DNA of 12,372 nt, taken from contig NZ_JAPJNQ010000064.1 in the NCBI RefSeq assembly GCF_030826625.1, forward strand, positions 1-12,372, read 5' to 3'. The translations under genes were made by a program, and so were the position numbers. Below are positions 1 to 7,021 of the stretch, one piece after another (the stretch's first letter is position 1; each line of letters starts with the position of its first letter). Origin of the DNA: Corynebacterium sp. Its GTDB lineage: Bacteria > Actinomycetota > Actinomycetes > Mycobacteriales > Mycobacteriaceae. The notes under the pieces are model-generated. The model was not told the origin of the DNA and ran no database searches. It worked only from the letters and a program-made list of their open reading frames with translations.

Positions 1-437
1 TCTTCGCGCTTATCGCGGTTCAATTTACCTTCCGCGAGCGCGATTTCACATTTGGCTTTCCCGTCTTTGAGATACACCTTCAGCGGGACCAGTGTGCGGG
101 CGCCATCACGAACTTGCCCCATCAGCTTATCGATTTCACGCCGATGTAGCAGTAGCTTGCGGGTGCGTTTCGGTGAATGATTCGTCCAATGCCCCATCGA
201 GTATTCCGGGATATGGAGGTTACGCAACCAGACCTCATTTTTGTCGATGGTGGCAAAAGCGTCGACAAGAGAAATTTTGCCTTCACGCATGGCTTTAATC
301 TCGGTCCCTACCAGGACCATTCCGGCCTCATAGGTATCGAGAATCTTGAAATCGTGACGGGCCTTGCGGTTCGTCGCCAGCACCGCAGAATTGGCCGCCG
401 CAGCGTTCTTTTTCGCCTTGTTTCCCTTTTTCGCCAT
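1..437 (-). CDS. smpB: SsrA-binding protein SmpB (3' end cut by window edge)
   Basis: SmpB binds tmRNA and delivers it to stalled ribosomes for trans-translation. The ATG at 437 opens a frame of 145 codons that runs off the left edge without a stop. It starts with a Lys/Ala-rich stretch (about residues 1-22), then the SmpB core: ARHDF at 26-30, GTEIKAMREGK at 44-54 (the usual family form is TEVKSLR), LRNLHIPEYS at 71-80, and LVPLKVYLKDGKAKCEIALAEGK at 116-138, given here by position. The DKRE near residue 142 is the start of the basic C-terminal tail that reaches the decoding centre; the rest of the tail is outside the window. The start is 22 nt after the ftsX stop with an AGGA about 10 nt upstream, so it is probably the last or near-last gene of an ftsE-ftsX-smpB transcription unit. 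Family recognition is confident. Confidence 0.95.
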   Translation of the reverse strand, partial: MAKKGNKAKKNAAAANSAVLATNRKARHDFKILDTYEAGMVLVGTEIKAMREGKISLVDAFATIDKNEVWLRNLHIPEYSMGHWTNHSPKRTRKLLLHRREIDKLMGQVRDGARTLVPLKVYLKDGKAKCEIALAEGKLNRDKRE

Positions 438-459
438 AACAGCTGTAATCCTACTAGCT

Positions 460-1362
460 TTACTTCCGCACGTAGGAGCGCAACGTGATATACGCGGTAA
501 TCCCGGAAAAAACCATGCCTGCCACAGCGACGGCGGGGAACGTAGCCCAGATATCTCGGGTGCGAATCGGGGCAATCAATTGAGATTCATACAACCCGGC
601 CAGTGACGGGTCGACAATCGTGAATTTCGCGGCAAATAGCCCTGCCCCGGCAACCACTGCACCAAGCAACGTCGCCAGCATCGCCTCGATAACGAACGGA
701 GCCTGGGTGTACCAGCGCGACGCACCAACAATGCGCATGATGCCAATTTCTTCCCGACGATTAAACGCCGCGATTTGGACCATGTTCGCGATCAAGAAGA
801 TCGCAGCCACGGCTTGCACCACAGCCAGGATGAACGTCGCATTCCGGATGGTATCCAAGTTATCGGTAGCGCCACGGACGTCTTCTACCTGGTCGATCAC
901 GCCTTCCACCTGTGGCAAATCACGGATCGGCTCCAGCGGGGTGGTATCGGTGGGATCTGTCAGGCGCACGTGCAAGGCTGCAGGTAAAGCATCAGGCGAG
1001 GTCTCTTCCACCAGCACCGGATCAGTCTCACCGAAAACTTCGACGAATCGCTGATAAGACTGTTGTTGGGAGCGGAAGATCACCGAAGCGACTCCCTCGG
1101 ACGATTCCAAGGATTCCTTGACCTCGCTGCACTTCTCACTCGAGCAATCTTCATCGTTTGCAGAAATATCGCCATCCAGTTGGACCATTACCTCAACGCG
1201 TTCGAGGTAAATGTCCTTGGTGTCCGAGGTCATCATCGAGACCAACACGCCGGCGGTGACCAAGCTCAGCGAAATCGCGGTGGTCACGATCAGCGCGAAA
1301 GCCATGGTGAAGTTGCGCCCCAGGCCCTTCAGCGATTCTTTGAGCACAAATCTCAGTTTCAT
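460..1362 (-). CDS. ftsX: Cell division protein FtsX, membrane subunit of FtsEX
   Basis: FtsX is the membrane half of the FtsEX complex, an ABC-type machine that uses ATP hydrolysis by FtsE to switch on periplasmic peptidoglycan hydrolases at the septum. The 300-residue protein has the expected layout: a short cytoplasmic N-terminus (MKLRFVLKESLKGLGRN), a first membrane helix at about 20-43, a large extracellular domain at about 44-172, then three helices at about 175-198, 222-246 and 274-296. The FNRREEIGIMRIVGAS segment at about 200-215 is the characteristic cytoplasmic loop of FtsX/MacB-type permeases. The start is well supported: AGGAG lies 6 nt before the ATG. It lies 36 nt after the ftsE stop. 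The extracellular domain contains two closely spaced cysteines (C73 and C78) in an acidic stretch, which could form a small disulfide loop. Confidence 0.96.
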   Translation of the reverse strand: MKLRFVLKESLKGLGRNFTMAFALIVTTAISLSLVTAGVLVSMMTSDTKDIYLERVEVMVQLDGDISANDEDCSSEKCSEVKESLESSEGVASVIFRSQQQSYQRFVEVFGETDPVLVEETSPDALPAALHVRLTDPTDTTPLEPIRDLPQVEGVIDQVEDVRGATDNLDTIRNATFILAVVQAVAAIFLIANMVQIAAFNRREEIGIMRIVGASRWYTQAPFVIEAMLATLLGAVVAGAGLFAAKFTIVDPSLAGLYESQLIAPIRTRDIWATFPAVAVAGMVFSGITAYITLRSYVRK

Positions 1363-1398
1363 ATTCTTCTCCTGCCTCTGCTCACAAAGCTGCGAGCG

Positions 1399-2088
1399 TT
1401 AGCGCGATTCCCCGTAGATACCGTGGGCTTCATCGCGCACAATCTTGCCGAGATTCATCTCGATGACACGTTGGCGCATGTCATTGACCGTGCGCGCGTT
1501 GTGCGTAGACATGACGACGGTGGTTCCCTTCGCATTGATCTGGCGCAACAGCGTCATGATTTCATCAGCGGTGTGCGGATCCAGGTTGCCGGTTGGCTCG
1601 TCGGCAAGCAACAGCAACGGGCGGTTGACGAATGCGCGAGCGATAGCGACGCGTTGCTGCTCACCGCCGGAAAGCTCACTCGGCATGCGGCTGGCCTTGG
1701 CATCGAGCCCAACCAACTCGAGTGCTTCCATCGTGCGCTTTTTAATACGCTGCGGACGCTCCCCTATAACTTCAAGGGCGAATGCCACGTTGTCGTAGAC
1801 GTTGAGTTTGCTCAGCAGCCGGAAATCCTGGAATACGTAGCCTATGCGCTGGCGCAATTTGTTGACTTCTCCGCCTTTGAGCTTGTTGACGTGGAAATCT
1901 GCGAAGTGGATATCGCCTTTGCTCACGTTGGTATCGCGGATCAGCAACTGCAGGAACGTCGACTTACCCGAACCGGAGGGCCCGATCAGAAAGACGAATT
2001 CGCCTTTGTCGATGTGCAGGTCGATCGCATCCAAGGCAGGGCGAGTCGACGTCGCATATTCTTTGGAGACCTTATCGAAAGTGATCAC
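1399..2088 (-). CDS. ftsE: Cell division ATP-binding protein FtsE
   Basis: FtsE is the cytoplasmic ATPase of the FtsEX complex. With a GTG start at 2088 the product is 229 residues and begins MITFDKVSKEY, the usual beginning and length of FtsE. All ABC motifs are present: Walker A GPSGSGKST (36-44), Q-loop glutamine Q87 in YVFQDFRLL, signature LSGGEQQR (139-146), Walker B ending in LADEPTGNLD (161-170), and the switch histidine H196 in MSTHNA. The frame stays open upstream to a TTG at 2133, which would add 15 residues without resemblance to the family. Neither start has a clear Shine-Dalgarno sequence. A 13-bp sequence repeated three times lies just upstream (2114-2152). ftsX follows after 36 nt. 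The enzyme assignment is firm; the exact start is less so. Confidence 0.95.
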   Translation of the reverse strand: MITFDKVSKEYATSTRPALDAIDLHIDKGEFVFLIGPSGSGKSTFLQLLIRDTNVSKGDIHFADFHVNKLKGGEVNKLRQRIGYVFQDFRLLSKLNVYDNVAFALEVIGERPQRIKKRTMEALELVGLDAKASRMPSELSGGEQQRVAIARAFVNRPLLLLADEPTGNLDPHTADEIMTLLRQINAKGTTVVMSTHNARTVNDMRQRVIEMNLGKIVRDEAHGIYGESR

Positions 2089-2113
2089 AGCTACCACTTT
2101 AGCCACATCTGCA

Positions 2114-2152
2114 GTGGCGATGTCTAGTGGCAATGTCTAGTGGCGATGTCCA
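2114..2152. repeat. 13-bp tandem repeat, three copies, upstream of ftsE
   Basis: Plus-strand units are GTGGCGATGTCTA (2114-2126), GTGGCAATGTCTA (2127-2139) and GTGGCGATGTCCA (2140-2152). They differ from each other by one or two bases. The array lies 26 nt upstream of the preferred ftsE GTG start and would sit in the ftsE leader if the promoter proposed at 2216-2244 is used. The unit length is not a multiple of three, so copy changes would shift the frame of the upstream TTG start, another reason to prefer the start at 2088. Confidence 0.85.
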
Positions 2153-2215
2153 ATACTCCGTCGAGTACACCGCTAACGAACCGTGAGCGAAAAGCCTGGA
2201 CAAAAAATTCACTCC

Positions 2216-2244
2216 AATATATCGTGAGACGGATCACCGAACAA
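2216..2244 (-). promoter_or_regulatory. candidate promoter for ftsE-ftsX-smpB
   Basis: On the minus strand there is TTGTTC (2244-2239), a 17-nt spacer, and TATATT (2221-2216). The -10 fits the actinobacterial TANANT pattern and the spacing is standard. It would give a leader of roughly 120 nt containing the 13-bp repeat array. The half-site pair GGATCA (2231-2236) and TGATCC (2248-2253), perfect inverted repeats 11 nt apart, flanks the -35 and could be an operator. This is pattern reading only; the transcription start is not known. Confidence 0.35.
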
Positions 2245-2295
2245 TAATGATCCCGATATTAGGCAAGCAGACGAACCATAGATTGGCCACAAACC

Positions 2296-4023
2296 ATGAA
2301 CCCACCCGCGTCGCAGAGCACGAAAGACAAAGAAAAGCAGAGCACAAGCTCGAATAAAAAATCCGGAGGCAAAGCTGGCGAATCCGCGGGCGGCTTCCTC
2401 GGAGTGATCGAAAAGGTCGGTAATAAGCTACCGAATCCGTTTTGGTTGTTCGTGATCCTAGCCGGATTGGTCGCCATCACCAGCTGGATCGGCTCCACCA
2501 TCGGCATGAGCGCAACCCAGCCAGACTCCGGTGAGACCGTAGAGGTCGAAAACCTGCTGACTGCCAACGGCCTCCAGCGCATGCTCACCGACGCGGTGGA
2601 AAACTTCACCAGTTTCCCACCCCTGGGAGTGATCCTAACCGTAATGCTGGGTGTAGCCGTCGCCGAACACTCCGGCCTACTCAGTGCCCTGGTGCGCTCT
2701 ATGGTGGCGAAAGTCGGCCCCAAAGTGTTGACTTTCACGCTGGCACTGGCCGGTGTGACAGGTTCGGTAGCCTCCGATGCGGTATACGTCATCCTGATTC
2801 CGCTCGGCGCGATGTCGTTCCACGCCTTGGGCCGCTCCCCGATCGTCGGTGCGATGGTCGCGTTTGCTGCCTCGTCGGCAGGTTTTAACTCTTCGCTAAT
2901 CCTCAACATCACTGACTTGCTACTGGCCGGAGTTTCTACCCCTGCCGCGCAGCTTGTCGACGAAAACTACGAAGTCTCCCCGCTGGCGAATATTTTCTTC
3001 GTGATTCCATCGGCGGTGGTGTTGGCGTTGATCATCACCCTGGTCACCGAGTTGTTCGTCAATAAGCGCGCCCATGACTTGGTTGACCACGACCAGATCG
3101 ACTATTCAGAAGTGTCATTCGATAGCGCTGTTGGTGGTTCTACTGGAAGTTCCAGCGCCGATGAAAATGCCGATGACTCTGACAGCAACAGTGACAGCAA
3201 CAGCGCCAGCAATAACGATCGTGACAGCAAAGGCGCCCGCGAACAGCTCAAACTCGCACCGGAAGAAAAAGCTGGGCTGCGAGCTACCGGTATTGCATTG
3301 TTGCTCATGCTGGCTGCCTACTTCGCACTGCTGTTCATCCCCGGTTCACCACTGGCGGGACCAGACGGCGAAACCATGGATTCACCACTGATCCGTTCGA
3401 TCGCGGTCCCAATTGCCGGCGTGTTCTTCCTGTGCGGCATCGTCTACGGCCTGGTATCTAAATCGATTTCTAGTTCCGCAGACATCCCAGACTTCATGGC
3501 GGCAGGCTTGAAGACGATGCTGCCAATGATCGTTCTGTTTTTCGCCGTCGCGCAATTCTTGGCCTGGTTCGAATGGTCCAACCTTGGCGTGTGGACGGCA
3601 AACACAGGCTCCGAGCTGCTCGAGCGTGCAGACCTGCCACCGATCCTGCTGTTCGCCGGCGTCGTCGTGCTCGTTGCGCTGCTGAACTTGTTCATCACCT
3701 CGGGTTCTGCGCAGTGGGCACTCATGGCACCAGTGATCGTGCCAATGCTGATGTACGTTGGAACCTCGCCAGAGGTCACCCAGATGCTGTTCCGTATCGG
3801 TGACAGCCCGACAAATATCATCACACCGATGTCGCCATACTTTGCTTTGGCACTGACATTCTTACAGCGCTATTACAAGCGTTCCGGAGTTGGCACGCTG
3901 ATGTCGCTGGCGCTGCCATACTCGATCTCCATGATCATCGGCTGGTTCATCTTCTTCATCATCTGGTATTCCCTAGGAATCCCACTGGGCCCAGGTTCAC
4001 CGATGGAGTACCCAGCGAGCTAA
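2296..4023 (+). CDS. AbgT-family transporter
   Basis: AbgT-family proteins are polytopic inner-membrane transporters. E. coli AbgT imports p-aminobenzoyl-glutamate, while the structurally studied MtrF and YdaH are dimeric and have been linked to efflux of sulfonamides/PABA-type compounds. This 575-residue protein carries the family signatures: VGNKLPNPFWLF at about 41-52, NSSLILNITD at 198-207, FITSGSAQWALMAPV at 466-480, and RIGDSPTNIITPMSPY at 500-515. S471, W474, R500, D503 and P511 keep the spacing of MtrF S417, W420, R446, D449 and P457; D207 is the likely counterpart of MtrF D193. Odd points are a hydrophilic N-terminal extension of about 32 residues and an acidic Ser/Asn/Asp-rich loop (about 270-325), making it longer than typical members. 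No Shine-Dalgarno precedes the ATG and an in-frame TAG at 2260 excludes a longer form. A TAGATT at 2279-2284 could be a -10 giving a very short leader. The substrate cannot be read from sequence. Confidence 0.93.
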   Translation: MNPPASQSTKDKEKQSTSSNKKSGGKAGESAGGFLGVIEKVGNKLPNPFWLFVILAGLVAITSWIGSTIGMSATQPDSGETVEVENLLTANGLQRMLTDAVENFTSFPPLGVILTVMLGVAVAEHSGLLSALVRSMVAKVGPKVLTFTLALAGVTGSVASDAVYVILIPLGAMSFHALGRSPIVGAMVAFAASSAGFNSSLILNITDLLLAGVSTPAAQLVDENYEVSPLANIFFVIPSAVVLALIITLVTELFVNKRAHDLVDHDQIDYSEVSFDSAVGGSTGSSSADENADDSDSNSDSNSASNNDRDSKGAREQLKLAPEEKAGLRATGIALLLMLAAYFALLFIPGSPLAGPDGETMDSPLIRSIAVPIAGVFFLCGIVYGLVSKSISSSADIPDFMAAGLKTMLPMIVLFFAVAQFLAWFEWSNLGVWTANTGSELLERADLPPILLFAGVVVLVALLNLFITSGSAQWALMAPVIVPMLMYVGTSPEVTQMLFRIGDSPTNIITPMSPYFALALTFLQRYYKRSGVGTLMSLALPYSISMIIGWFIFFIIWYSLGIPLGPGSPMEYPAS

Positions 4024-4039
4024 TCCGCTGGGCGCATTC

Positions 4040-4072
4040 GGCAGCCGCGCGGTGCCCGGCGCGTTGGCTGCC
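4040..4072. terminator. hairpin between convergent AbgT gene and prfB
   Basis: GGCAGCC (4040-4046) pairs with GGCTGCC (4066-4072). Inside it GCGC pairs with GCGC after a two-base TT bulge, closing a loop around GGTGCCCG. The stem is very GC-rich and reads as a hairpin on both strands. It ends exactly at the first base of the prfB stop codon. No T-tract follows on either strand, so it is either a hairpin-only terminator or needs Rho. Confidence 0.5.
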
Positions 4073-5205
4073 TAATCAGTAGCAGCTTCTTCCTGGGTGG
4101 CATCCGACATCCGCCAACGAATAGCAGCTTCCAGAAAACTGTCAAGGTCGCCATCCAAAACCTTGCCTGGATCGCCCATCTCGTGATTGGTACGCAAGTC
4201 TTTGACCATCTGGTATGGGTGCAGCACGTACGAGCGCATCTGGTTACCCCACGAAGCATTACCGCCCGCGCCGAGCGCATCCAGCTCGGCGCGTTCTTCT
4301 TGCCGTTTGCGTTCCAGCAGCTTCGCCTGCAGCACGCGCATGGCAGAGGCTTTGTTTTGAATCTGGGATTTCTCGTTTTGGCAGGTCACCACGATCCCCG
4401 TCGGCAGGTGGGTCAACCGCACTGCAGAGTCCGTGGTGTTTACTGACTGCCCACCCGGCCCTGAGGAACGATAGACGTCGGTGCGAATTTCCGAATCCGG
4501 CACTTCAATGGAGTCGGTTTGCTCCACCACGGGCAACACCTCGACTTCTGCAAACGAAGTCTGGCGCCGCGCCTGATTATCAAACGGTGAGATTCGCACC
4601 AATCGGTGCGCGCCTTGCTCCACCGACAAGGTGCCGTACATGTATTGGCCATGCACAACGAAAGTCGCGGATTTGATGCCGGCTTCTTCTGCATACGACA
4701 CGTCATAAATTTCGACCTTGTGACCTTTGCGCTCTGCCCAGCGGATATACATGCGCATCAGCATCTCCGCCCAGTCGGCAGCATCCACGCCACCAGCACC
4801 AGAGCGAATATTGATCACAGCTTCGCGCTCGTCGTACTCGCCTGCTAGCAACGTGGTGATCTCCAATGCGTGGATGTCTGCTTCCAGCGTTGCTAGTTCC
4901 TCATCGGCAGCGGCTGTCGCGGAATCGTCTCCTTCGGCTGCTTCTTCGTCGGCAAGCTCATAGAGCACCGGAATATCATCGAGGCGTTGGCGAAGGTCGT
5001 TGAGTTTACGCAATTTCGCCTGGTTGGTAGATAGCTCCGAAGTGATCTTCTGGGCATGAGTGGGATCGTCCCAGAGGCTAGGATCAGCAGCTTTATCCTC
5101 AAGCTCACGTACCCTTTGTTGCAGATACTCAGGGTCGGTCACCTGCTCAATTGAGGAAAGCGTGGTGGTGAGCTCTTTGACTACAGCAGCTTTATCCGAT
5201 CGCAT
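4072..5205 (-). CDS. prfB: Peptide chain release factor 2
   Basis: RF2 recognises UGA and UAA stop codons and triggers peptide release. Numbered from the GTG at 5211, the protein has the coiled N-terminal domain (about 1-125), the codon-recognition SPF tripeptide at 208-210 inside HRLVRISPFDNQARRQTSF, and the catalytic GGQ at 253-255 within SSGPGGQSVN. SPF marks RF2 rather than RF1. The C-terminal part (WGNQMRSYVLHPYQMVKDLR, 321-340) is also typical. I prefer the ATG at 5205 (377 aa) to the GTG two codons upstream, because the AGGCTGGG purine stretch ends too close to the GTG. The frame is uninterrupted: there is no in-frame UGA and so no programmed +1 frameshift autoregulation as in E. coli. 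The gene is divergent from the monophosphatase-hisN pair and convergent with the AbgT gene. Confidence 0.97.
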   Translation of the reverse strand: MRSDKAAVVKELTTTLSSIEQVTDPEYLQQRVRELEDKAADPSLWDDPTHAQKITSELSTNQAKLRKLNDLRQRLDDIPVLYELADEEAAEGDDSATAAADEELATLEADIHALEITTLLAGEYDEREAVINIRSGAGGVDAADWAEMLMRMYIRWAERKGHKVEIYDVSYAEEAGIKSATFVVHGQYMYGTLSVEQGAHRLVRISPFDNQARRQTSFAEVEVLPVVEQTDSIEVPDSEIRTDVYRSSGPGGQSVNTTDSAVRLTHLPTGIVVTCQNEKSQIQNKASAMRVLQAKLLERKRQEERAELDALGAGGNASWGNQMRSYVLHPYQMVKDLRTNHEMGDPGKVLDGDLDSFLEAAIRWRMSDATQEEAATD

Positions 5206-5252
5206 GTCCACCCAGCCTACTCAATCCGTACTGCACGGCGTGATCCGCACAG

Positions 5253-5279
5253 ATTTTAAGGCATAACGTTTTCAGGCAA
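5253..5279 (-). promoter_or_regulatory. candidate prfB promoter
   Basis: On the minus strand TAAAAT (5258-5253) fits the TANANT -10 pattern, and TTGCCT (5279-5274) lies 15 nt upstream as a possible -35; the spacing is short. It would give a leader of about 40 nt before the ATG at 5205. The same bases form part of an inverted repeat, GGCAA (5275-5279) and TTGCC (5285-5289), that also covers the start of the divergent gene. Tentative. Confidence 0.3.
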
Positions 5280-5280
5280 A

Positions 5281-6216
5281 ATGGTTGCCATGAATTCGCC
5301 TGCACATTCTGCTTCCGACGACGCACATACCAACGATCAACAACTCGAGCTTGATAAGGCCATCGACGCCACGGCCAAAGCATTCATGGTCGCCCACGTC
5401 AGCGACGACGACGGGCAATTAGCCCAAGCGCTGGTTCTCAATGCTGGGCGTATCGCATGGCGCCTGCGCGAAAAAGGCCTAGAGCAGAGCACGAAAACGT
5501 CGATTTCCGATGTGGTTACTAATGCTGACCGTGCAGCCGAACGTTTTGTCGCGACCGTTTTGGAAGGCATCCGCGCCGAAGACGGCATCGTCGGTGAAGA
5601 AGGTGCCCGCACGCAGAGCAAATCTGGGCGCACCTGGGTGATTGATCCGGTCGATGGCACCTATAACTTTGCCTGTGGCTCGGACTACTGGTGCTCAGCA
5701 CTCGCCCTGGTAGAAGGCGATATCAGCGATGGTGCAGGCAGTACCCCTGAGCGCATCATTGCCGCCGCCGTGCACCGTCCTGCCATGGGATATACCTGGT
5801 TTAGCGGTGCCACGGATTCCGGGGAGAAGCTCACAACTACCCGTGATGGTGAGGCTGTAAAGGAAATCAACGATAGGCCGTTAAGCAACGCCTGTGTGGG
5901 CACCTATCTGCACCCGTCGTGCATGGCCAAGGAAGCAACACGCGAAGCCTGGCACGCGGTACTTTCCCAGGCCGCTACCTTGCGCATGCTCGGAGCAGGC
6001 TCTGTCGATCTCGCCTCGGTCGCCGATGGCACCCTGCATGCTTGGATGCAGCATTCCGTTCCTGCTTGGGATTGGTTGCCGGGCAAAGCGCTGGTCGAAG
6101 GCGCAGGCGGAACCACCGCCACCCAGATGGCTGGAGGGGTGCGCTGGCACATCGCAGGAAATAAACAAACCGTCGCTGAGATCATTGCAATTCTGAAAGG
6201 CAGTAACAATGACTAA
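5281..6216 (+). CDS. Inositol monophosphatase-family protein, hisN-linked paralogue
   Basis: This belongs to the Mg2+-dependent inositol monophosphatase fold, whose members remove phosphate from small sugar, inositol or nucleotide phosphates. In the 311-residue product the metal ligands are visible: E106/E107 in DGIVGEEG, D122 and D125 in WVIDPVDGTYNF (119-130), and D264 in WDWLPGKALVEGAGG (263-277). Residues 1-50 are a hydrophilic extension before the core. C. glutamicum has a comparable phosphatase paralogue next to hisN, which supports the family but not the substrate. It could be a true inositol-1-phosphate phosphatase (inositol feeds phosphatidylinositol and mycothiol synthesis) or act on another phosphate ester. 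The start at 5281 has AGG 4 nt upstream; a second ATG at 5290 is possible. Its end overlaps hisN by 8 nt, so the two are translated from one message. Confidence 0.9.
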   Translation: MVAMNSPAHSASDDAHTNDQQLELDKAIDATAKAFMVAHVSDDDGQLAQALVLNAGRIAWRLREKGLEQSTKTSISDVVTNADRAAERFVATVLEGIRAEDGIVGEEGARTQSKSGRTWVIDPVDGTYNFACGSDYWCSALALVEGDISDGAGSTPERIIAAAVHRPAMGYTWFSGATDSGEKLTTTRDGEAVKEINDRPLSNACVGTYLHPSCMAKEATREAWHAVLSQAATLRMLGAGSVDLASVADGTLHAWMQHSVPAWDWLPGKALVEGAGGTTATQMAGGVRWHIAGNKQTVAEIIAILKGSNND

Positions 6217-7018
6217 TCCACACTCTACTTCGCCATACGCCGAAGACCTAGCGCTCGCGCTAGAGTTGGCAGATCGGGCCGACGGCATCACGCTGAACCG
6301 TTTTCAGTCTGCGGACCTGCAAATCGAGTCCAAACCGGATATGACCCCGGTCAGTGATGCGGACGTTGCGTGTGAAGAAATGCTGCGTGAGCAACTCGGC
6401 GGCGCACGTCATAATGACGCCATTTTAGGTGAAGAAATGGGTGGCACTCCACAGTTTTCCGGGCGTCAGTGGGTTATTGACCCGATCGATGGCACCAAAA
6501 ACTATGTGCGTGGCGTTCCTGCATGGGCGACCTTGATCGCTTTGCTTGTCGACGGCGAGCCCGTCGTCGGTGTGGTCTCTGCACCCGCGCTGGGTCGGCG
6601 TTGGTACGCCGCGAAAGATCATGGCGCATTTCGCCGCGTGTTCGATGCTGAACCCGACCCGTTATCGGTTTCGGCGGTCGCGGACCTTGCTGATGCCTCA
6701 GTGTCGTTTTCTTCTTTGGAAGGTTGGAGGGAACGCGGCCAGCTAGATAATTTCTTGGCACTCAGTGAGCAGACCTGGCGTTTGCGTGGCTTCGGGGATT
6801 TCTGGTCGTATTGCTTAGTTGCCGAGGGCGCTGTCGATATTGCTGCCGAACCAGAAGTATCTCTGTGGGATCTGGCCGCCCTCGATATTATTGTCCGCGA
6901 AGCTGGTGGCGTCTTCACTAGCCTGGACGGCGCAAAAGGCCCACACGACGGCTCAGCGGTGGCCACGAACGGGCACCTTCATGAGGCCGTGTTGGGCCTT
7001 TTAGCTCGCGGTGAATAA
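6209..7018 (+). CDS. hisN: Histidinol-phosphatase, inositol monophosphatase type (HisN)
   Basis: HisN removes phosphate from L-histidinol phosphate, the penultimate stage before histidinol dehydrogenase in histidine synthesis. The 269-residue protein resembles C. glutamicum HisN almost throughout: YAEDLALALELA at the N-terminus, SKPDMTPVSDAD (41-52), ILGEE (72-76), WVIDPIDGTKNYVRGVP (88-104), FSSLEGW (167-173), YCLVAEGAVDIAAEPEVSLWDLA (201-223, by position) and VATNG (251-255). Metal ligands are E75/E76, D91, D94 and D221. The GTKNYVRG stretch distinguishes HisN from ordinary inositol phosphatases with GTTNF. The start overlaps the upstream paralogue by ATGACTAA, with GAAAGG about 9 nt before the ATG, which indicates translational coupling. 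No other his gene is in the window. In actinobacteria hisN is commonly separate from the main his operon. Confidence 0.93.
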   Translation: MTNPHSTSPYAEDLALALELADRADGITLNRFQSADLQIESKPDMTPVSDADVACEEMLREQLGGARHNDAILGEEMGGTPQFSGRQWVIDPIDGTKNYVRGVPAWATLIALLVDGEPVVGVVSAPALGRRWYAAKDHGAFRRVFDAEPDPLSVSAVADLADASVSFSSLEGWRERGQLDNFLALSEQTWRLRGFGDFWSYCLVAEGAVDIAAEPEVSLWDLAALDIIVREAGGVFTSLDGAKGPHDGSAVATNGHLHEAVLGLLARGE

Positions 7019-7021
7019 CTT

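Noticed and set aside
1063..2127. 354-codon plus-strand open frame opposite ftsX/ftsE
   Set aside because: It lies wholly antisense to two clear genes, and its translation shows no recognisable family; it is an antisense shadow of biased codon use.
2089..2133. Longer FtsE starting at TTG 2133
   Set aside because: The 15 extra residues do not fit the family, begin inside the 13-bp repeat, and 229 aa from GTG 2088 is the standard length.
2259..2912. 217-codon minus-strand frame at the start of the AbgT gene
   Set aside because: Antisense to conserved AbgT membrane segments; translation is Pro/Ala/Thr-rich with no domain.
4072..5211. Programmed frameshift in prfB
   Set aside because: The frame is continuous from start to GGQ to stop, with no early in-frame UGA.
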